DNA of 64,000 bases from Ziziphus jujuba (Eukaryota > Streptophyta > Magnoliopsida > Rosales > Rhamnaceae): contig NC_083382.1 of the NCBI RefSeq assembly GCF_031755915.1, positions 1,736,001-1,800,000 on the forward strand, given 5' to 3'. Position 1 is the first letter of the stretch, and each line of letters begins with the position of its first letter. The notes under the pieces were generated by a model. It saw only the letters and a program-made list of their open reading frames with translations, was not told where the DNA came from and did no database searches. Both the position numbers and the translations under genes were made by a program. Positions 11,168-24,200 of this stretch are shown one piece after another.

Positions 11168-12999
11168 ATCACTTCTTTCTCTCTGCTTCCATGAATGTCA
11201 CCAACATATATGCCTGGCCAAGTCACATGAATGGCAGATAGAATAAGCTAACCCCATGGTGGCCAATCCATCATGACATGTATAATTTTATAAAGTTAGT
11301 ATATGTTGATGTGATCATGAATGCTGTACAATTTTTATACTGTAAGAGAAGGAATTAGAATTCTTATACTATCATAAACATTGTTTGTAACAAAGTGAAA
11401 GAGATTAAACTAATGTATAAGTGAAAACCTTCTTAAAATACTGTTAATTAAATTGATTGTCACTCTTCCAAAAGCTTAAGTTGTTTGGATGTATATATAT
11501 ATATATATATATATATGTCGATCATTGTATTTATATTATTGAACTACTAATAGAGATATTGAAAAGATATACAACAGATGTTTTTTTTTTCCAGACTTGG
11601 TTAAGTACTCTAGTTTCTAATTAAAGAACTTGTCAAATATTTCCATCAGATTCTGTTCAAGCACTTCCTACAATTGAGGGGAGGGAAATAGCTCCTTCAA
11701 GGAAAAGACAAAGCATATATGTAAGTACAAATATATATACTCATGTATATTTAAATTAATTACCTAGTCCTAATTAATTTTCTAAAAGCAATTCTATGCT
11801 CCAAACAATAGGCAGATTTTCTATTCAATAGAGTTCAAAACTACATAATATTCCTACACTAAATTAGAGGTTTCTCATGCTATCATGGACACAAGTGAAA
11901 AAGAAATAGTCAATTACTCAAATTAGATATACAGATAAAACAATTTTTTTTTTTACTCTCTTCTTTTCAATAATGGAAAGAGAAATAAAACGAAGATGTT
12001 ACAACCGAGATTGGCAAAAAATGCCATTCAGAGCGTAGTATTGAACCGAGCTATATACATTATATATGACATAACATACATAGAAAATATCAGCAAAGCA
12101 AATGATCGCTAACAAATTTTTTTAATTGTTATATATAAATCACAAGAAGCAACCTTGCGTAAACATGAAAAATAAGAACTAGTTAATGAAATAAAAAGAA
12201 AAAAGAACAAACAAAAAGAATGTAATTCTTTACGAAGTATGGTGTAATGCTAATTTTAGATGTCCGCTGAATTTAATAAGACTAACAATTTAGGATTGTC
12301 AACTTACTAAGCCATAACCTTAAAACAACTAAAGTAGATTCTTAAGGCCTTATTTGGTTTGTGACAAATTAATTTGAAAAAATTGAGATGAAAGTGGTTT
12401 CATCAAAATATATAGGTGTTTTTTCACATTTTATTGGAAATTAGTTTGACGTATTTATTTAATATGGCAGTGTCACCCTCCCTTTGAGTATTTCCAACCA
12501 CTAGTAAAGATTAGAAGGAAATAATAATTCTGTGGAAACTAATTTAGCAAACGGATTTCTTAAAACTTTATCACAAGCCAAACATGGTTTAAGAAGTTGA
12601 GTTAGATAAAAGATAATGATACATAGTTAAAAGAATTGGGTTCTGGGTGAAACAACACAGACCACCCGCATGAGATATTGTCTTCTTTGGACCTCTCAAG
12701 GGAAAGGTATCCACATCCCCTTATAAGGAGTGCTTCGTTCTTCTTTCCAATCGATGTGGAACTTCACACTGGATGTCAAAATAAAATCACAGTAGTAAAG
12801 AAACAATACACATAAATTAGAATCCACGTTATATACCATAATTTTAACATAAAAAGAAAGAAATATGGAGATAAAGAAGATCATCACCATGGTGGGCATG
12901 GGCTCTGTAGGAGAAGCGCCTCCATGTGTAGATGTGGTCTCCAGGCTTAAGCTGCTTTTTATATATCTTGTTCGAAAGCAACCTCTGGATATTGGACGT
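11168..12999 (-). pseudogene. LRAT-domain gene B, class 1: exon 1, intron and 5' part of exon 2
   Basis: The upstream half of gene B. Exon 1 (about 12888-12999) reads L-L-S-N-K-I-Y-K-K-Q-L-K-P-G-D-H-I-Y-T-W and ends A-H-A-H-H-G at CATG|GTGATG. It contains the G-D-H-I-Y box and the first catalytic His. The intron is about 1.66 kb (11224-12887) and shares sequence with the G intron. Exon 2 restarts at 11223 after ...GGCCAG with I-Y-V-G-D-I-H, and is cut at 11168 inside the V-I-H codons by the retrotransposon. No in-frame ATG lies at the 5' end: the frame is preceded by TAG ACG TCC. Either a separate upstream exon spliced at ATATCCAG|AGG, or an ACG start, would be needed; G has the same feature. 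Confidence 0.85.
12340..12594. mobile_element. hAT-like MITE in the intron of gene B
   Basis: About 255 bp with inverted ends: left TCTTAAGGCCTTATTTGGTT, right CCAAACATGGTTTAAGA (its complement begins TCTTAAACCATGTTTGG). A related, end-eroded copy is in the G intron near 45275-45510, so it is older than the B/G duplication. No clear 8-bp target duplication was found. Confidence 0.6.
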
Positions 13000-13417
13000 C
13001 TAATGTCTTAGTAAGTAATTTTATTTCATATATAAAAAAGAGAATAAATTTCATCATATATAGTTCTTCAATTTTTGTGTTTTATTTTGAAGAAATGTAT
13101 ATTGTTCCCTTTTGTTAGTAGTCCACTTCCATATTTTACCATAAACATTACTTATATGATAAAGAAAAAAAAAATTATAGTAAGGCCTCATTTGACATAG
13201 TTTTTGCTTTTTCCAAAAGTGCTTGCCACAAATCTATTTTCTATTGGCTTTTGTTAAAAGCTCATGGAAGCTTTGGAAGTCTGAAATATTTTTAAAAAAT
13301 TGTCTAAAAATTTTATAAGTAATTTTTTAGCTTTAAAAGCTAGAAGTAGCTTTTCAAAAGTTATACCAAACAAGACTTAAGTATCATTAAATTTATTTAC
13401 CAACAATTTATTTTGTT
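13000..13417. other. Spacer between B and C with hAT-like MITE at 13181-13380
   Basis: AT-rich spacer. It holds a MITE with ends TAAGGCCTCATTTGACATAG and AACAAGACTTA at 13181-13380, the counterpart of the elements after genes A and D. Otherwise nothing recognisable. Confidence 0.65.
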
Positions 13418-14497
13418 TTACATAAATAATAATAATAATAATAATAATGCTGAAAATATTACTCTTTGTAACATTGCTGAGTAGAAAAATATGTTCCAGG
13501 CTAGAATCCAGACCCCTTGAGGAGTCTCAGACCACATTAGTACACTTGATAGCAACTGAGTAATGAAACGAGCCATCAGCAATACTATGAACAGGTCAAC
13601 TAAGGATTGAAAAGGTCTGAAGCCACAAGCAGCAGAAGATAATATCTCATCAAGAACAGGAAAGTTCTTTATTCCATCCACTTCAATAACATTAGGACGG
13701 GCTCCGATATCAGAACCAAATCTATAAATACAGTATAAGCTAAACCATGAAGCTGCCACACCAGTAAACGTAGCAGCTGTGAGTCGCTGCAGAGAAAGAA
13801 AGAAAGTGACAGTAACAGCAAAGAAAAATAAAGCAGTTTGCCAACGTCTGCCGAAATTTATGTTATCTATCACTACCAAGCCTGTTTTACAATACATTGC
13901 AAAGTCTTTACCCTTGTTTATGAAACGGTAGTGGCTATTGGAGTCATTGCTAGTAAGGAAATTAAGTGCACGGTCCAGCACAACGTCAGGTCCGTCAGCA
14001 AGCGCAAGAGTTGTACCTCCTACGAGTTTGGCGAGGATAAGGGCTGGATTAACATCATATTCAAAGTGATAGAGATGATCAGCACCAGAACGGAAACAGT
14101 CTATGGAGGAACAGACCACACCATGAACAGTTGAGTGATCACGGTTTACGCATTTGCGACGTTCACTATGATGATCGTCTGTGAAGTGGATCACGTTTTC
14201 ATCATCCAAACATATTCCTGAAGTCATATATATCAGGAAAATTATCAAGTAAATTTCATGGTGGTGAAGAACTCAGATTCTCATTCACAAGAAAGCTAAA
14301 AAAAAAAAAAAAAACAACTGTGAAGCACAAAAGTACTGTCAGGCATGAATTCAAAAGAAATGTTGAAGAAGAGGAAGGTTACCATGTTTTTTTGTATTGG
14401 CTCCTGTACATGTGTAGATGTGATCTCCAGGCTATAGGTTTTCCTTCCTGGTTTCCTTGAGAAGCACCTTACAGATCATGTTCTGCAGTTCACTCAT
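13418..14497 (-). pseudogene. LRAT/NC-domain gene C, class 2 (Cys-lost), exon 1 stop
   Basis: Exon 1 is 14383-14497 (ATG at 14497-14495), exon 2 is 13418-14217, and the intron is 165 bp with GT-AG ends. Exon 1 has a TAG where D has the CAG Gln codon just before P-G-D-H-I-Y, so translation would stop after about 21 codons. Exon 2 is otherwise fully open (276-aa frame): I-C-L-D-D-E-N-V-I-H-F, F-E-Y-D-V-N-P, then I-N-K-G-K-D-F-A-M-Y-C-K-T-G, where G replaces the catalytic Cys, followed by four hydrophobic segments and seven Leu encoded by a TAA-type microsatellite. The long open exon 2 suggests that the exon 1 stop is recent or that a downstream start is used. The acyltransferase reaction is not expected without the Cys. 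Confidence 0.85.
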
Positions 14498-14560
14498 CGT
14501 ACAACTGGGATATGTTTCTCTCTCTGTTCTTCAAATTTGTGTTTTAGGAAATGGGAAATT
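14498..14560 (-). promoter_or_regulatory. Conserved 5' flank of class 2 LRAT genes
   Basis: The 60 bases upstream of C match those of A (3641-3700) and D (47354-47420), including ATTTGTGTTTTAGGAAATG. Likely 5' UTR or core promoter, by conservation only. Confidence 0.45.
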
Positions 14561-16076
14561 CAGTTCTTCCAAAAACTGGGCAATATAAATAACAATGCTT
14601 CGAAAACATCTGTCAGAAAGATCTTTTGTTTAATTTATAATCTGCTCTTATTGGTTTTGATATGAAATATTGAATTATTGGCTTTACGGTTTATTGTATT
14701 TTTATAAGTTTAATTTTTTTAAAATTTTAGTAGAATTTGTGCTTTTTTTGTTAGTTTTATAACTTTTTATTCATAATTTAGGTTTCGTATAGATATATTT
14801 AATTTGAATTACATTTAGTAAAACTTTAATTTAATCTATTTTAGTTTTTTTTATAATGCTTTAATTTTTAGTATTATTTTACTGGGTAAGTTTGATATAT
14901 TTAGATTATCTGAAATGGAGATTTTTTTTTTTTTTTTTTTTTTGGTTACTTGCAGGTTTTTGAACAAGAACAAGAGGTGGAATCATTAATGGGGATTATC
15001 GTTTTGGAATTGTTGCTGTCATTTGGTTTCTAGATCAAGATTTAAAGATCTTTTTTGTAATTATTGCAGATATAGGAAAGAAATTTGATTGTGCAAACTT
15101 TTTTTTTTTTTTGGCTCTTTTTATGTGTAGATAATTTTGATTTTCATATGTACCATCGGTTATTTTTTAATGGTTGATGTCAATCTATTAAAGAAATTAG
15201 CTTTAAATTTTATTATTTGTTTTTGAATATACTATTTTTGTGATTATTGTTTTAACTATTATCAACTTTAAATTTAAGATAACTTTCACTTAAAAAAAAA
15301 AAAAACATAGTACTATAAATTAAATTAATAATAAGTAATAAAATTATTATTAAAATTAAAATTAAAATTTGAAATCTCATATAAATAAATGATATTATTT
15401 TTATTAATTAATTTCACTGCATAAAATTGATTTAAATTATTATTATTATAATAATAATACTTTTTAGTAACATTTTGAAAATGATTCTAAATCTTATTTT
15501 TTATAATAAAATTTAAATTTAAATTTAATGAGATTTTATAATATGTTAAATTTTTTAGACATTTTCAAATGTCACTAATTGATTAATTGTTTTAATCTAA
15601 TAATTTTTTAATGACATTTATAAATGTCATTAGTTGTCTTTTTAGTGATATTTTGAGTTGTCACTATAATTTTTAGTCACACTAGTGTCATGATATTTAC
15701 AATGATTGACACTAGTTAATTAAATATCATTATACTATAACTTTAGTAACATTTTAAAATGTCATAAATTTATTTTTTTTATCCATATGACATAGCATTT
15801 CTGAATATTACGAAATCTACTTAAAATAACTTTTTCAAATGCTACAAAATGTATTCAACATAGTGTATCAAATGCTATAAAATGACATTTGTAACTATTT
15901 TTAAATATATAATAGTATAGGACAAATACTATTAAATAATTATTTATAGCATTTAGCATAATATTTCAAAAATACTATAAAAAATAGAATTTTTTATAAC
16001 ATAAAATATTATAACATTTTAAAAAATGCAATATAGTATTTTGTACGTGCAATAAAAAATAATATATGTTGTAGTG
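14560..16076 (-). mobile_element. CACTA-like fragment, one terminus preserved
   Basis: Insertion present in the B-C block but absent from the G-D block. Its right edge at 16067-16076 is TGTTGTAGTG, the complement of CACTACAACA, a typical CACTA terminus. Inside that end are many repeats of AAATGTCACTAA/AAATGTCATTAG type (15560-15920), like CACTA subterminal repeats. No matching CACTA start is visible near 14560, so the other end is truncated or rearranged. No transposase frame seen. T tracts occur at 14921-14943 and 15101-15112. Confidence 0.5.
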
Positions 16077-16079
16077 ATT

Positions 16080-16560
16080 CTACATTCTTCAACAAATAAT
16101 TATGGCAGCATTTTCTTATTTCAACAAATAATTATGACAGCATTTTCTATATTCTTCAACAAATAATTATGACGGTAGCACTTGTTAAGTTATATATATA
16201 TATATATAGATCTAGATATATTTTGAAGGATTAGCTGACAAAAGGGTAATATGGAAAAATTGGATTGGCTGACGGAAGGGTAAGTCAATATTTCTATATT
16301 CTTCAACAAATAATTATGGCAGCATTTTCTATATTCTTCAACAAATAATTATTGCAGCAGCACTTGTTAGATATATATATATATATATATATGTACGCAC
16401 TTGTTAGATATATATATATATATATATGTTGAAGGATTGGCTGACAGAAGGGAAATATGGAAGGACTAGATTGGCTGAGAGAGGGGTAAGTCCATATTTC
16501 CATATTCTTCAAGAAATAATTATGGCAACATTTTCTATATTCTTCAACAAATAATCATGG
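16080..16560. repeat. Tandem upstream module with (TA)n, 5' of gene C
   Basis: Repeats of a module with two parts: GGATTGGCTGACAGAAGGG and TTCTTCAACAAATAATTATG followed by GCAGCA. They are interspersed with (TA)n tracts at 16192-16208, 16373-16391 and 16409-16427. The same array lies upstream of D (47480-47960). Single copies are upstream of A (about 3770-3880) and E (about 39010-39090). Confidence 0.75.
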
Positions 16561-16627
16561 CTGGCGTCAGCATTTAGTAGACATGTATAAATATTGTATG
16601 GATTTGACATAACCAATAACTCCCTTA

Positions 16628-16662
<35 letters not shown>

Positions 16663-17599
16663 ATTAAATGGTTTTTTTGTATGGAATGGAACAATTTTAA
16701 ACCCCCATGAAAAACCGATGGTATAGAAGTTGATTATTCTTTGGTTTTGGACTGAAATTGATCAAAATCAGACTTGGATTGCCCTTGTCCGTTACCAGAC
16801 GATTGGATCACTGCTGGAATGGCCAAAAATAGCGGTCGAAAAAGGATTTTTCAATCGGATCTAAACCAGGTTGCGCAACATGTTCACAAAAAATAGGCAA
16901 CCATGCAAAACCGGCTGCATCTGAAAGAAAAACAAAATAATATATCGTTTTTGGCTTGCTTGATGTCATCATGATGACATCAACATGATATCAAACAATA
17001 CGGTGGTGCTGACATCAGCATGATGTATTCGATGATGTCAACATGATGTCAGACAAGATGTTGCGGTCATTCTACTTATGTTAGCATGATGACATAGCAT
17101 GACATGTGTGCTAATGTCAACATAATGAAATCAGCAGTGCTATGCTTCCAATCATAGCACATACTTTTATTGAAGGAAACAAAGATAAAATAGGTCCCCG
17201 ACATATCATCAACATGGTGTTTTATTAGATTAGAAGCACCTATGAAAAAGTGGCTCCACGTTAACAAATTCAATACAAGCACAAATTAATGTTCCCTCCT
17301 CCTCACATGTAGATTTGCAATAATAGTACATAAAGCAGGTCTTATATGTGCAGAACAATAAATTACCAAAAATGGGAGTAAAAATTTTGAATACAACACA
17401 GATAGACAACCAGATCAAATACATGGTAAATTGTAAATCTATCCTAAAAGATTAAGATGATAGAAATTGAGGCTAATCGTAAATATCAAGTTAACATGGA
17501 CATTAACACACATCTAATATTAAAAACTAAGAGATTTAAAAGTGGACCAACCGTGTAAATCCAATCAACAAAAAACATCTAACAATCCCCTCACATATA
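16561..17599. other. Intergenic; start of paralogous segment X, copy 1
   Basis: 16633-16659 is a (TA)n tract. From about 17060 (GTTGCGGTCAT) the sequence matches 56597-57118, so segment X starts here. Minus-strand stretches at about 17130-17424 resemble short exons with hydrophobic content but carry stops relative to copy 2. No gene can be named. Confidence 0.5.
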
Positions 17600-20500
17600 T
17601 GTAATACCCCGTCCCAAAGTACATCAGAATTTCTAAAATTTGACCAAGGTTGACCGGGGTTGACCATCGTTGACTGAGAAAGAGTCAAATGTTGATTTTT
17701 TGTTCCTGATGGAATTTCACATTGACCGAGGTACCGTTAAAAAGTACACGTTGTCATGAGTTCATAGACTAGTAGCACGTTGAAAATGGAGCTACAATTT
17801 GAAAGTTATGAGCAAAACAAGTTGAGGTCCAAACTGTCCAAGGGGTGTCGGAGTTGACTTTTTGTTCATGCAAAGTTAAGCTTTGACTCATGCATGGTTG
17901 TGAAGTACTCGTCAATACGAGTCCGTAGACTAGCGGCACGTTCGATTTGGACATGTGGTTTGAAAGTTATGGACCTGTAGAGTTTTTCAAATACAGTATT
18001 ATTTTAATATTATTTTTAAATATATGAACAGTGTGCCACGTGTGACTTAATAAAAAGGTGCCATGTGTCACAATGGTGAGATGCCACATGTCAACTATGG
18101 TTAAATACCATATTATTTTATTATTATTTTATACAATAATATTATTTTATTATTTTATTTTATTTCCTTTTTATTTCTTTTTCTTTTTTTTTCTTTTTCT
18201 TTTTTTTCCTTCCCCCACGTGGCAAAATCAGCCAGCCCCTCCAAAATCCTTCTTCTTCTTCTTCTTCCTTCTTCTTCTTCCTTTCCTTTCCTTTTCTTCC
18301 TCTCGAGTCCTTGCCATTTTTTAAATTTCAACCACCGGACGGCAAAACCGGCGGCGGCTCATTTTGTTTTTCCGGCGATTCTCTTCGTTTCCGGTCAGCC
18401 CAATCTGATTTGCCACCCTTTTCCCTCTATTTTGGATCCTCTGAGTTCAAATATGGTCTCCAATTGTTTAAATTCGATGTGGTTCACGAGTTGTGGGAGG
18501 TGAAGTTCGGCCGGTACTTTCTGGGTAAATTTCGACCACCACTGGCGAAATTGGGGTTAATGGAGGCCAGTAATACGATCCTCGTTCCACAAGCTTCGAT
18601 TCGGTATATTACTCGTCAATTTTGGTTAACGTTTGTGTTAGTCCCCCAGGGTACCAGGTATTATTTACCCGAATAAAATATTAATTTATTTGAGTTGTGT
18701 AATATTGTTGTTCTATGAGCACGTGTGCATCGTGGAATTGATCCCATGGAGGATCTTGGATTAATTGCGTGCTCGAGGTGAGTGACCCACCTTCAAATTA
18801 ATTTTGGGAATTAAATTTGTGAATATTTTGTGTGAATTGAGTATTTGAAATTGATATTTTATCTGCTAAATATGTAGTGGATTTATTTGTGGAAATCTGA
18901 TGCCCAATTGAGTGAATCAAAATATTCATATATCAAGAAATATTTTGATTTAAAGAATTTTATGAAATTGAAATTGAAATTATTAATTATCAAATTAATT
19001 TGTTGGAATATTTCATAATTGAATATTTCAAAAATATGTTTATGTGTTCAATATTATGAGAATTTCTATCTGGAATTGTATTGCCAATTTATAATGTTTT
19101 CAATATATATTTTGGTGCCAAAAGAATATATTTGGGAATTTAAAGAAATTGTGGTTTTGATTTATTTTAATTATTGCTATGGTTATTATTCAATTATTGT
19201 GCACAATTATATGAATTAATTATATAGGGAATTTATATGGTATTCATACTTTTGATTCAAATTGGTTTTTGGATATTTGAGAAAGAAATATTGATTTAAT
19301 TTATTATGTTTCAAAAATATTTATGCCATTGAAAAATTTGGATATTTAAATTGATGCATTTGAAAGTTGATGGATTTGAAATTGATGGAAATTGTGTGAT
19401 GGATTTATGATGATGATTTATAAATGAATTGTGAAAACTTTACGGGTTTAATTGGATGGAATAAACCTGATGATATTTATGGAATTTTGAGATTTTAAAA
19501 ATATTAATTTATGATTTACGAGTTTTTGGATGCACCATACACGTACTGGTGTTCTTTATGCATGGGTATGATTAGGGTGCAGGTGGATGTGATGAGTGCG
19601 CAGGTAGGTATGAGTAGCGTACAGGTGGTTATGGGGTTGTCCTGTGGTTGCCATCGGATGAGGATAGGCCGCCCCTCCATGGCCGGGACGCCTGTTAGCA
19701 GCGATGCGGTGGGACGCCAGGTGACCGTATGCCGGTTTCTCTCTTTAACCTCCTGTCTGGCGGTACCTTGGGACGCTGGGTACCGTTGGTGCCACTGGTA
19801 TATAGTGGGTGCATCAAGTAGTTTTCGGAACATGGATTTCAAAATAAATATTTTAAAAATTGTATTTAAATTAAGAATATATTTAATGTTGTTGTTTTTA
19901 TTATTTATTTCAAATGGAGGTTTTAATTTGATTTCATATTTCTTTTGCTTAATTATTCAATAAATTGATTTATTTTAATTATTTAATTATTTCAAGAATT
20001 GTTTTATTGTGAGATGTTTCGGTATTAATTGTTATGACATGCATTAATTATTTAGTAATTGTTATAAGTTATTTTTATTTCAATTTATTTCATTATAAAT
20101 TTGGATTATTTAATTATTTATTAGATTAATTATTCCTTGATTTTTGGGGCATAAAAGATTGGGTTTTGCGAAAATGTTTTAAAAGGAGAACCTTTCCAAC
20201 GGAGTGAATGGTGAGGGTTTTGAGGGAAAATATTATTTCCAATGAATTATTATTTATTTATTTATTTATTCTTGATTAGTCAAGTGCACTATAGTTATTA
20301 TTACTATTATAATTGTACAATAGATAGGGTCACTCACTAAGATGATTAGCCTATCATATTTTTAAATTCTATTCCCTTAGGTCCAGGTTGGGAGATGTTG
20401 ATCGTCCGGGGTGAACTCGACGTCTCAGTTCATTGCTGAAAGTCCAAGAAGCATTTCTTTCCTTTTTTTTTCCTCTCCATCTTGTATTGCTTCTTTATTT

Positions 20501-20806
20501 CACATTGTATTAATTCCACATTTATTTGTATAATGCTATGTATACTGTATTGGACAATTAGTTATTAATTATGCACTGATTTCCTGTTATTCATTTGGAG
20601 TGCTGCAAATTTGTGGAATTAAATTGTAGTAATGTGAGAGGAATAAGGGGATGTATATAGAAGTGTGTTTTCAGTGCAGGAAATTATGGTAAGTCCAACC
20701 CTTAGGGGAGGTTCTGCCAGATTTTCCATTGGAAGGTCCGGTAGGGTTTCTCTGGGATCAGGGCTTGTTTAGGGTTCCGGTGAGAAATTTTGGATGGGTC
20801 CTGACA
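17600..20806 (+). mobile_element. Solo LTR, family 1 (3.2 kb)
   Basis: Starts TGTAATACCCCGTCCC and ends GGTCCTGACA. No partner LTR or internal region. The paralogous segment at 57114-57118 has the uninterrupted site (CACATATAGG). The flanks here are ATATA on the left and TGTA on the right, so the duplication is imperfect. The copy contains the CACGTGGCAAAA/pyrimidine tract, the GGCGG-rich block near 18340, and the GGTGAGTGACCCACC motif at 18776. The 150-aa and shorter frames are not conserved between copies. Confidence 0.85.
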
Positions 20807-21261
20807 TGTAGGCGTGCTCAATAACCAGAAATAACATTGAGCTGACATGTGCTGACAATAAATTAAGATTTGAACAGAAGACCAAGCAGATAACTTTAAA
20901 TTCTAATACGACATTAAGTTGCCACTAGCGTCCTAAAGTTTAAAATTTTAAGAAAAATGACCCAATCACATAAACTAAGCCAACATAAACACACAAATAG
21001 ACTAATAGTAAATTAAAATCCAAATCAGGAGGGCATTTACAACATGTAACAATAAAAAGAGTTGAGCAGCTATGCATGGGGACCGTCATCCACAAAATTT
21101 CCTCCTTACTAACCAGTTGATAAAATTTTGTCCTGAAGGGGATGATTCACTTTTTAAGGTCTTCACGGAGCAGTCCCAGAAAATTAGTGGAACAAAATAA
21201 AACCTGCATGATATGCATCACAAGGTATAAACATCAATAGTAGAAGAACTTGTAGCGCATA
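20807..21261. other. Segment X, copy 1 (continued)
   Basis: Matches 57119-57547. On the minus strand an exon-like stretch follows ATCATGCAG near 21206; its frame encodes V-L-F-C-S-T-N and closes at a TGA, while copy 2 stays open longer. Unrecognised. Confidence 0.5.
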
Positions 21262-24200
21262 TGTCAGGACCCGTCCAAAGTTCCTCCCCGGAACCCTAGA
21301 CAAGCCCTGATCCTAGGGAAATACCACCGAACCTTCCAACGGAAAATCCGGTAGCACCTCCCCTAAGGGTAGGACTAACCAAAAAGTTTCTGCACTGAAA
21401 ACACACTTCTATAGACATCCCCTTATTCCTCCCACGTTACTACAATATAATTCCACAAATTTGCAGCACTCCAAATGAATAACAGGAAATTAGTGCATCA
21501 TTAACAACTAAATGTCCAATACAGTATACAGAGCATTATGCCAGTAAATATGAAATTAATACGATGACAGATAAAGAAGTAATACAGGATGGAGAGGAAA
21601 AAGGAAGGAAATGCTTCTTGGACTTTCGGCAATGAACTGAGACATCGGGCTCGCACCGGACTATCAACGTCTCCCAACCTGGACCTAGAGGAACGGAATT
21701 TAAAAATATGAGATGCTAATTATCTCAATGAGTGACCCTATCTACTGCACAAATATAATAATAACGATAATCACAGTACGTTTGATTAATTAAGAATAAA
21801 TAAATAATAATCATTTAAAAGTAATATTTTCTCTCAAAACCCTCACTATCCACTCCGTTGGAAATGTTCCCCTTTTAAAACATTTTCGCAAAACCCGATT
21901 GTTCGTATGCTCAAAAAGCAAGGAATCGTTAATTTAATAATTAATAATTAAATAATCCAAATATAAATAAAATGTAATAAAATATAATAAATAATTTTAG
22001 AACACTTTAGGGTTTGAAATTTCTATCTGAAATTTTATACTTGATGCACCACACCATATATCAGTGATGCCCTCCGATACCCAGCGTCCCGAGCACCGAC
22101 TGGCGGGGAGGTTAAAGAGAGAAACTTCCATACGGTCGCTTCGGCGTCCCGACAGCGCCGCTGCTGAAACCGTCATGTCGGCCACGGAGGGGGGCAGCTA
22201 TGGCCAATATCAAACTTGCCTGCCCTCGGTCCAATGGCAACTCACGGGAGGCATAATAACTTGCGCGCTAATCCATATATACAGCCAGAACACCAATACT
22301 TTATAAGTGCGTCTGAAATAAATAACCAAATTTTTCCAAAAATTTACCTTGGGAATTATACCATTTTCCGAACTCAACCTCCCACATTTTTCTTTAACAT
22401 TTCCAGTACAAATCCACCGATAACCATATACAAATAATTTTTCTCGTATCACAAAGTCCACAATTAATATTCCACAGGCATAATTATAAAATTTGAAACC
22501 ACCAATTTAAACCAATATTTTCCTTGAAATATTTAAACCAATCATGCCAAAAAATAATATTAAAATCCAGATACAATTAATTAATGAAAATACCTTGCTC
22601 ATGCGTAGTCAATACAATTAAATCACAATAATAAAAATCAAAAATTTCTTAATAACCCAAAATTTCCGTTTAGCACCAATGGGTATATATATATAAAATA
22701 ATAGTTTTTCCACAATTATATTTAAATTCCACCACATGAGCATAATTCTAGATACCAAATTAACACAAAATAAATATAATTTATCACCCCAAAATAGCTT
22801 TAAAGGTGGGTCACTCACCTGGAGCACGCAATTAAACCAAGATCCTCCATGGGATCAATTCCACGATGCATCCATGCTCCTCAAACAACAATATTACACA
22901 ACTCAAATAAATTAATATTTTATTCGGGTAAATAATACCCGATACCCAGGGGATTAAACACAAATGTTAACCAAAATTGATGAGTAATATACCGAATCGA
23001 AGCTTGAGTGACGAGGATTACGAATCCGATCTTACTTCCCGGAGACCGGACCAGAGGTGGCCAGAATCTTGCGGAAAGCTTTTAGGATTCAACTCTTTGA
23101 TTCTCTCAAACCATCACGAATTGGAGGAAAAGGACACCGAATTTGGATTCAGGAGGTCGGAATTAGTGGAGAGGGATCGGCGGTGCAACTGGGTACTCAC
23201 CGGAACTGGATTTTCCAGCGAGCCGCCGAATCCCACCGGAAACCATCACCGCCAGTGGTGCGTCTGGTGGCTGGTGGCCGAGATTTTTGGGGATTTTGTA
23301 GATTAAGGGGAGAGGATTCCAACGGGACCGGCGGTGAGGCAAACGGAGGCCAGACGGCGAAGAGATCTGGGTTTGAAGATTTTCGTCCTTTTGCTGGAAA
23401 ATATTCCGATCCCGGCACGTCGGAGGTCCGATAATGGTGAAATTTGGTGGGCTGAACGGAAATGAGGAGATGGTGAGGGGTGGCTAGCGCGTGTGGCTTG
23501 CAAATGGCTGAAAATGGGTCAAACGGCGGTGGCCTGTGGTGGAGGGGAAAAATGGCCGTTGTCGGAAAACGCTCGGATCCCGGCACGTTACCGGTTGGTT
23601 GGCCGTGAGATTTGGGTAGGCGGTTGGCATTGAGGAGACGGAGGTAGTGCGGTGGAGTGTGTGGCCCTCCGGTGGCCGGACGATGGCCAACAGGTGGTGG
23701 CCGGTGGTTCTCTCTTTCTCTCTCTCTCTCTATCTCCTCTCTCTCTTTCTCTCTCCTCCCCCACCGTTTTGCCAAAATAAAAGCCACCGTGGGTGACATT
23801 GTTCACCCACGTGGACCTCTCAGATGTCAACATGTGGCATCACTGTTCACTTAAGCCATATATATTAAAATATTACGGTATCCGGAAAACTTAACATGTC
23901 CATAACTTCTTAACCATATGTCCAATTTAAGCGTGCCGTTAGTCTATGAACTTGTATCGACAAGCACTTTACAACCGTACAAAAGTCAAAGCAAAATTCT
24001 ACAACCATAAAAAGTCAACTCCTGGCACATTTTGGACAGTTTGAATCTCGACTTGTTTTACCTATAACTTTCAAACTGTAACTCTGTTTTCGACGTGCTA
24101 CTAGTCTATGAACTCATGCCAATGTGTACTTCGTAATGGTACCTCAGTCAACCTAGAATTCCATCCGAGTCAAAAAGTCAACTTTTGACCCCTTCGGTCA

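Noticed and set aside
13838..14134. 98-aa plus-strand frame
   Set aside because: Antisense shadow of LRAT gene C exon 2.
16303..16694. Short frames with Ile-Tyr repeats on the minus strand
   Set aside because: Translations of (TA)n microsatellites.
19511..19963. 150-aa plus-strand frame, with a 108-aa frame opposite
   Set aside because: GC-rich part of a solo LTR; the matching regions at 27100, 33250 and 59650 have stops and shifts.
23197..23833. 200-aa and 81-aa minus-strand frames rich in Arg, Glu and Pro
   Set aside because: Long frames in the GC-rich and GA-repeat part of a solo LTR; stops differ between copies.
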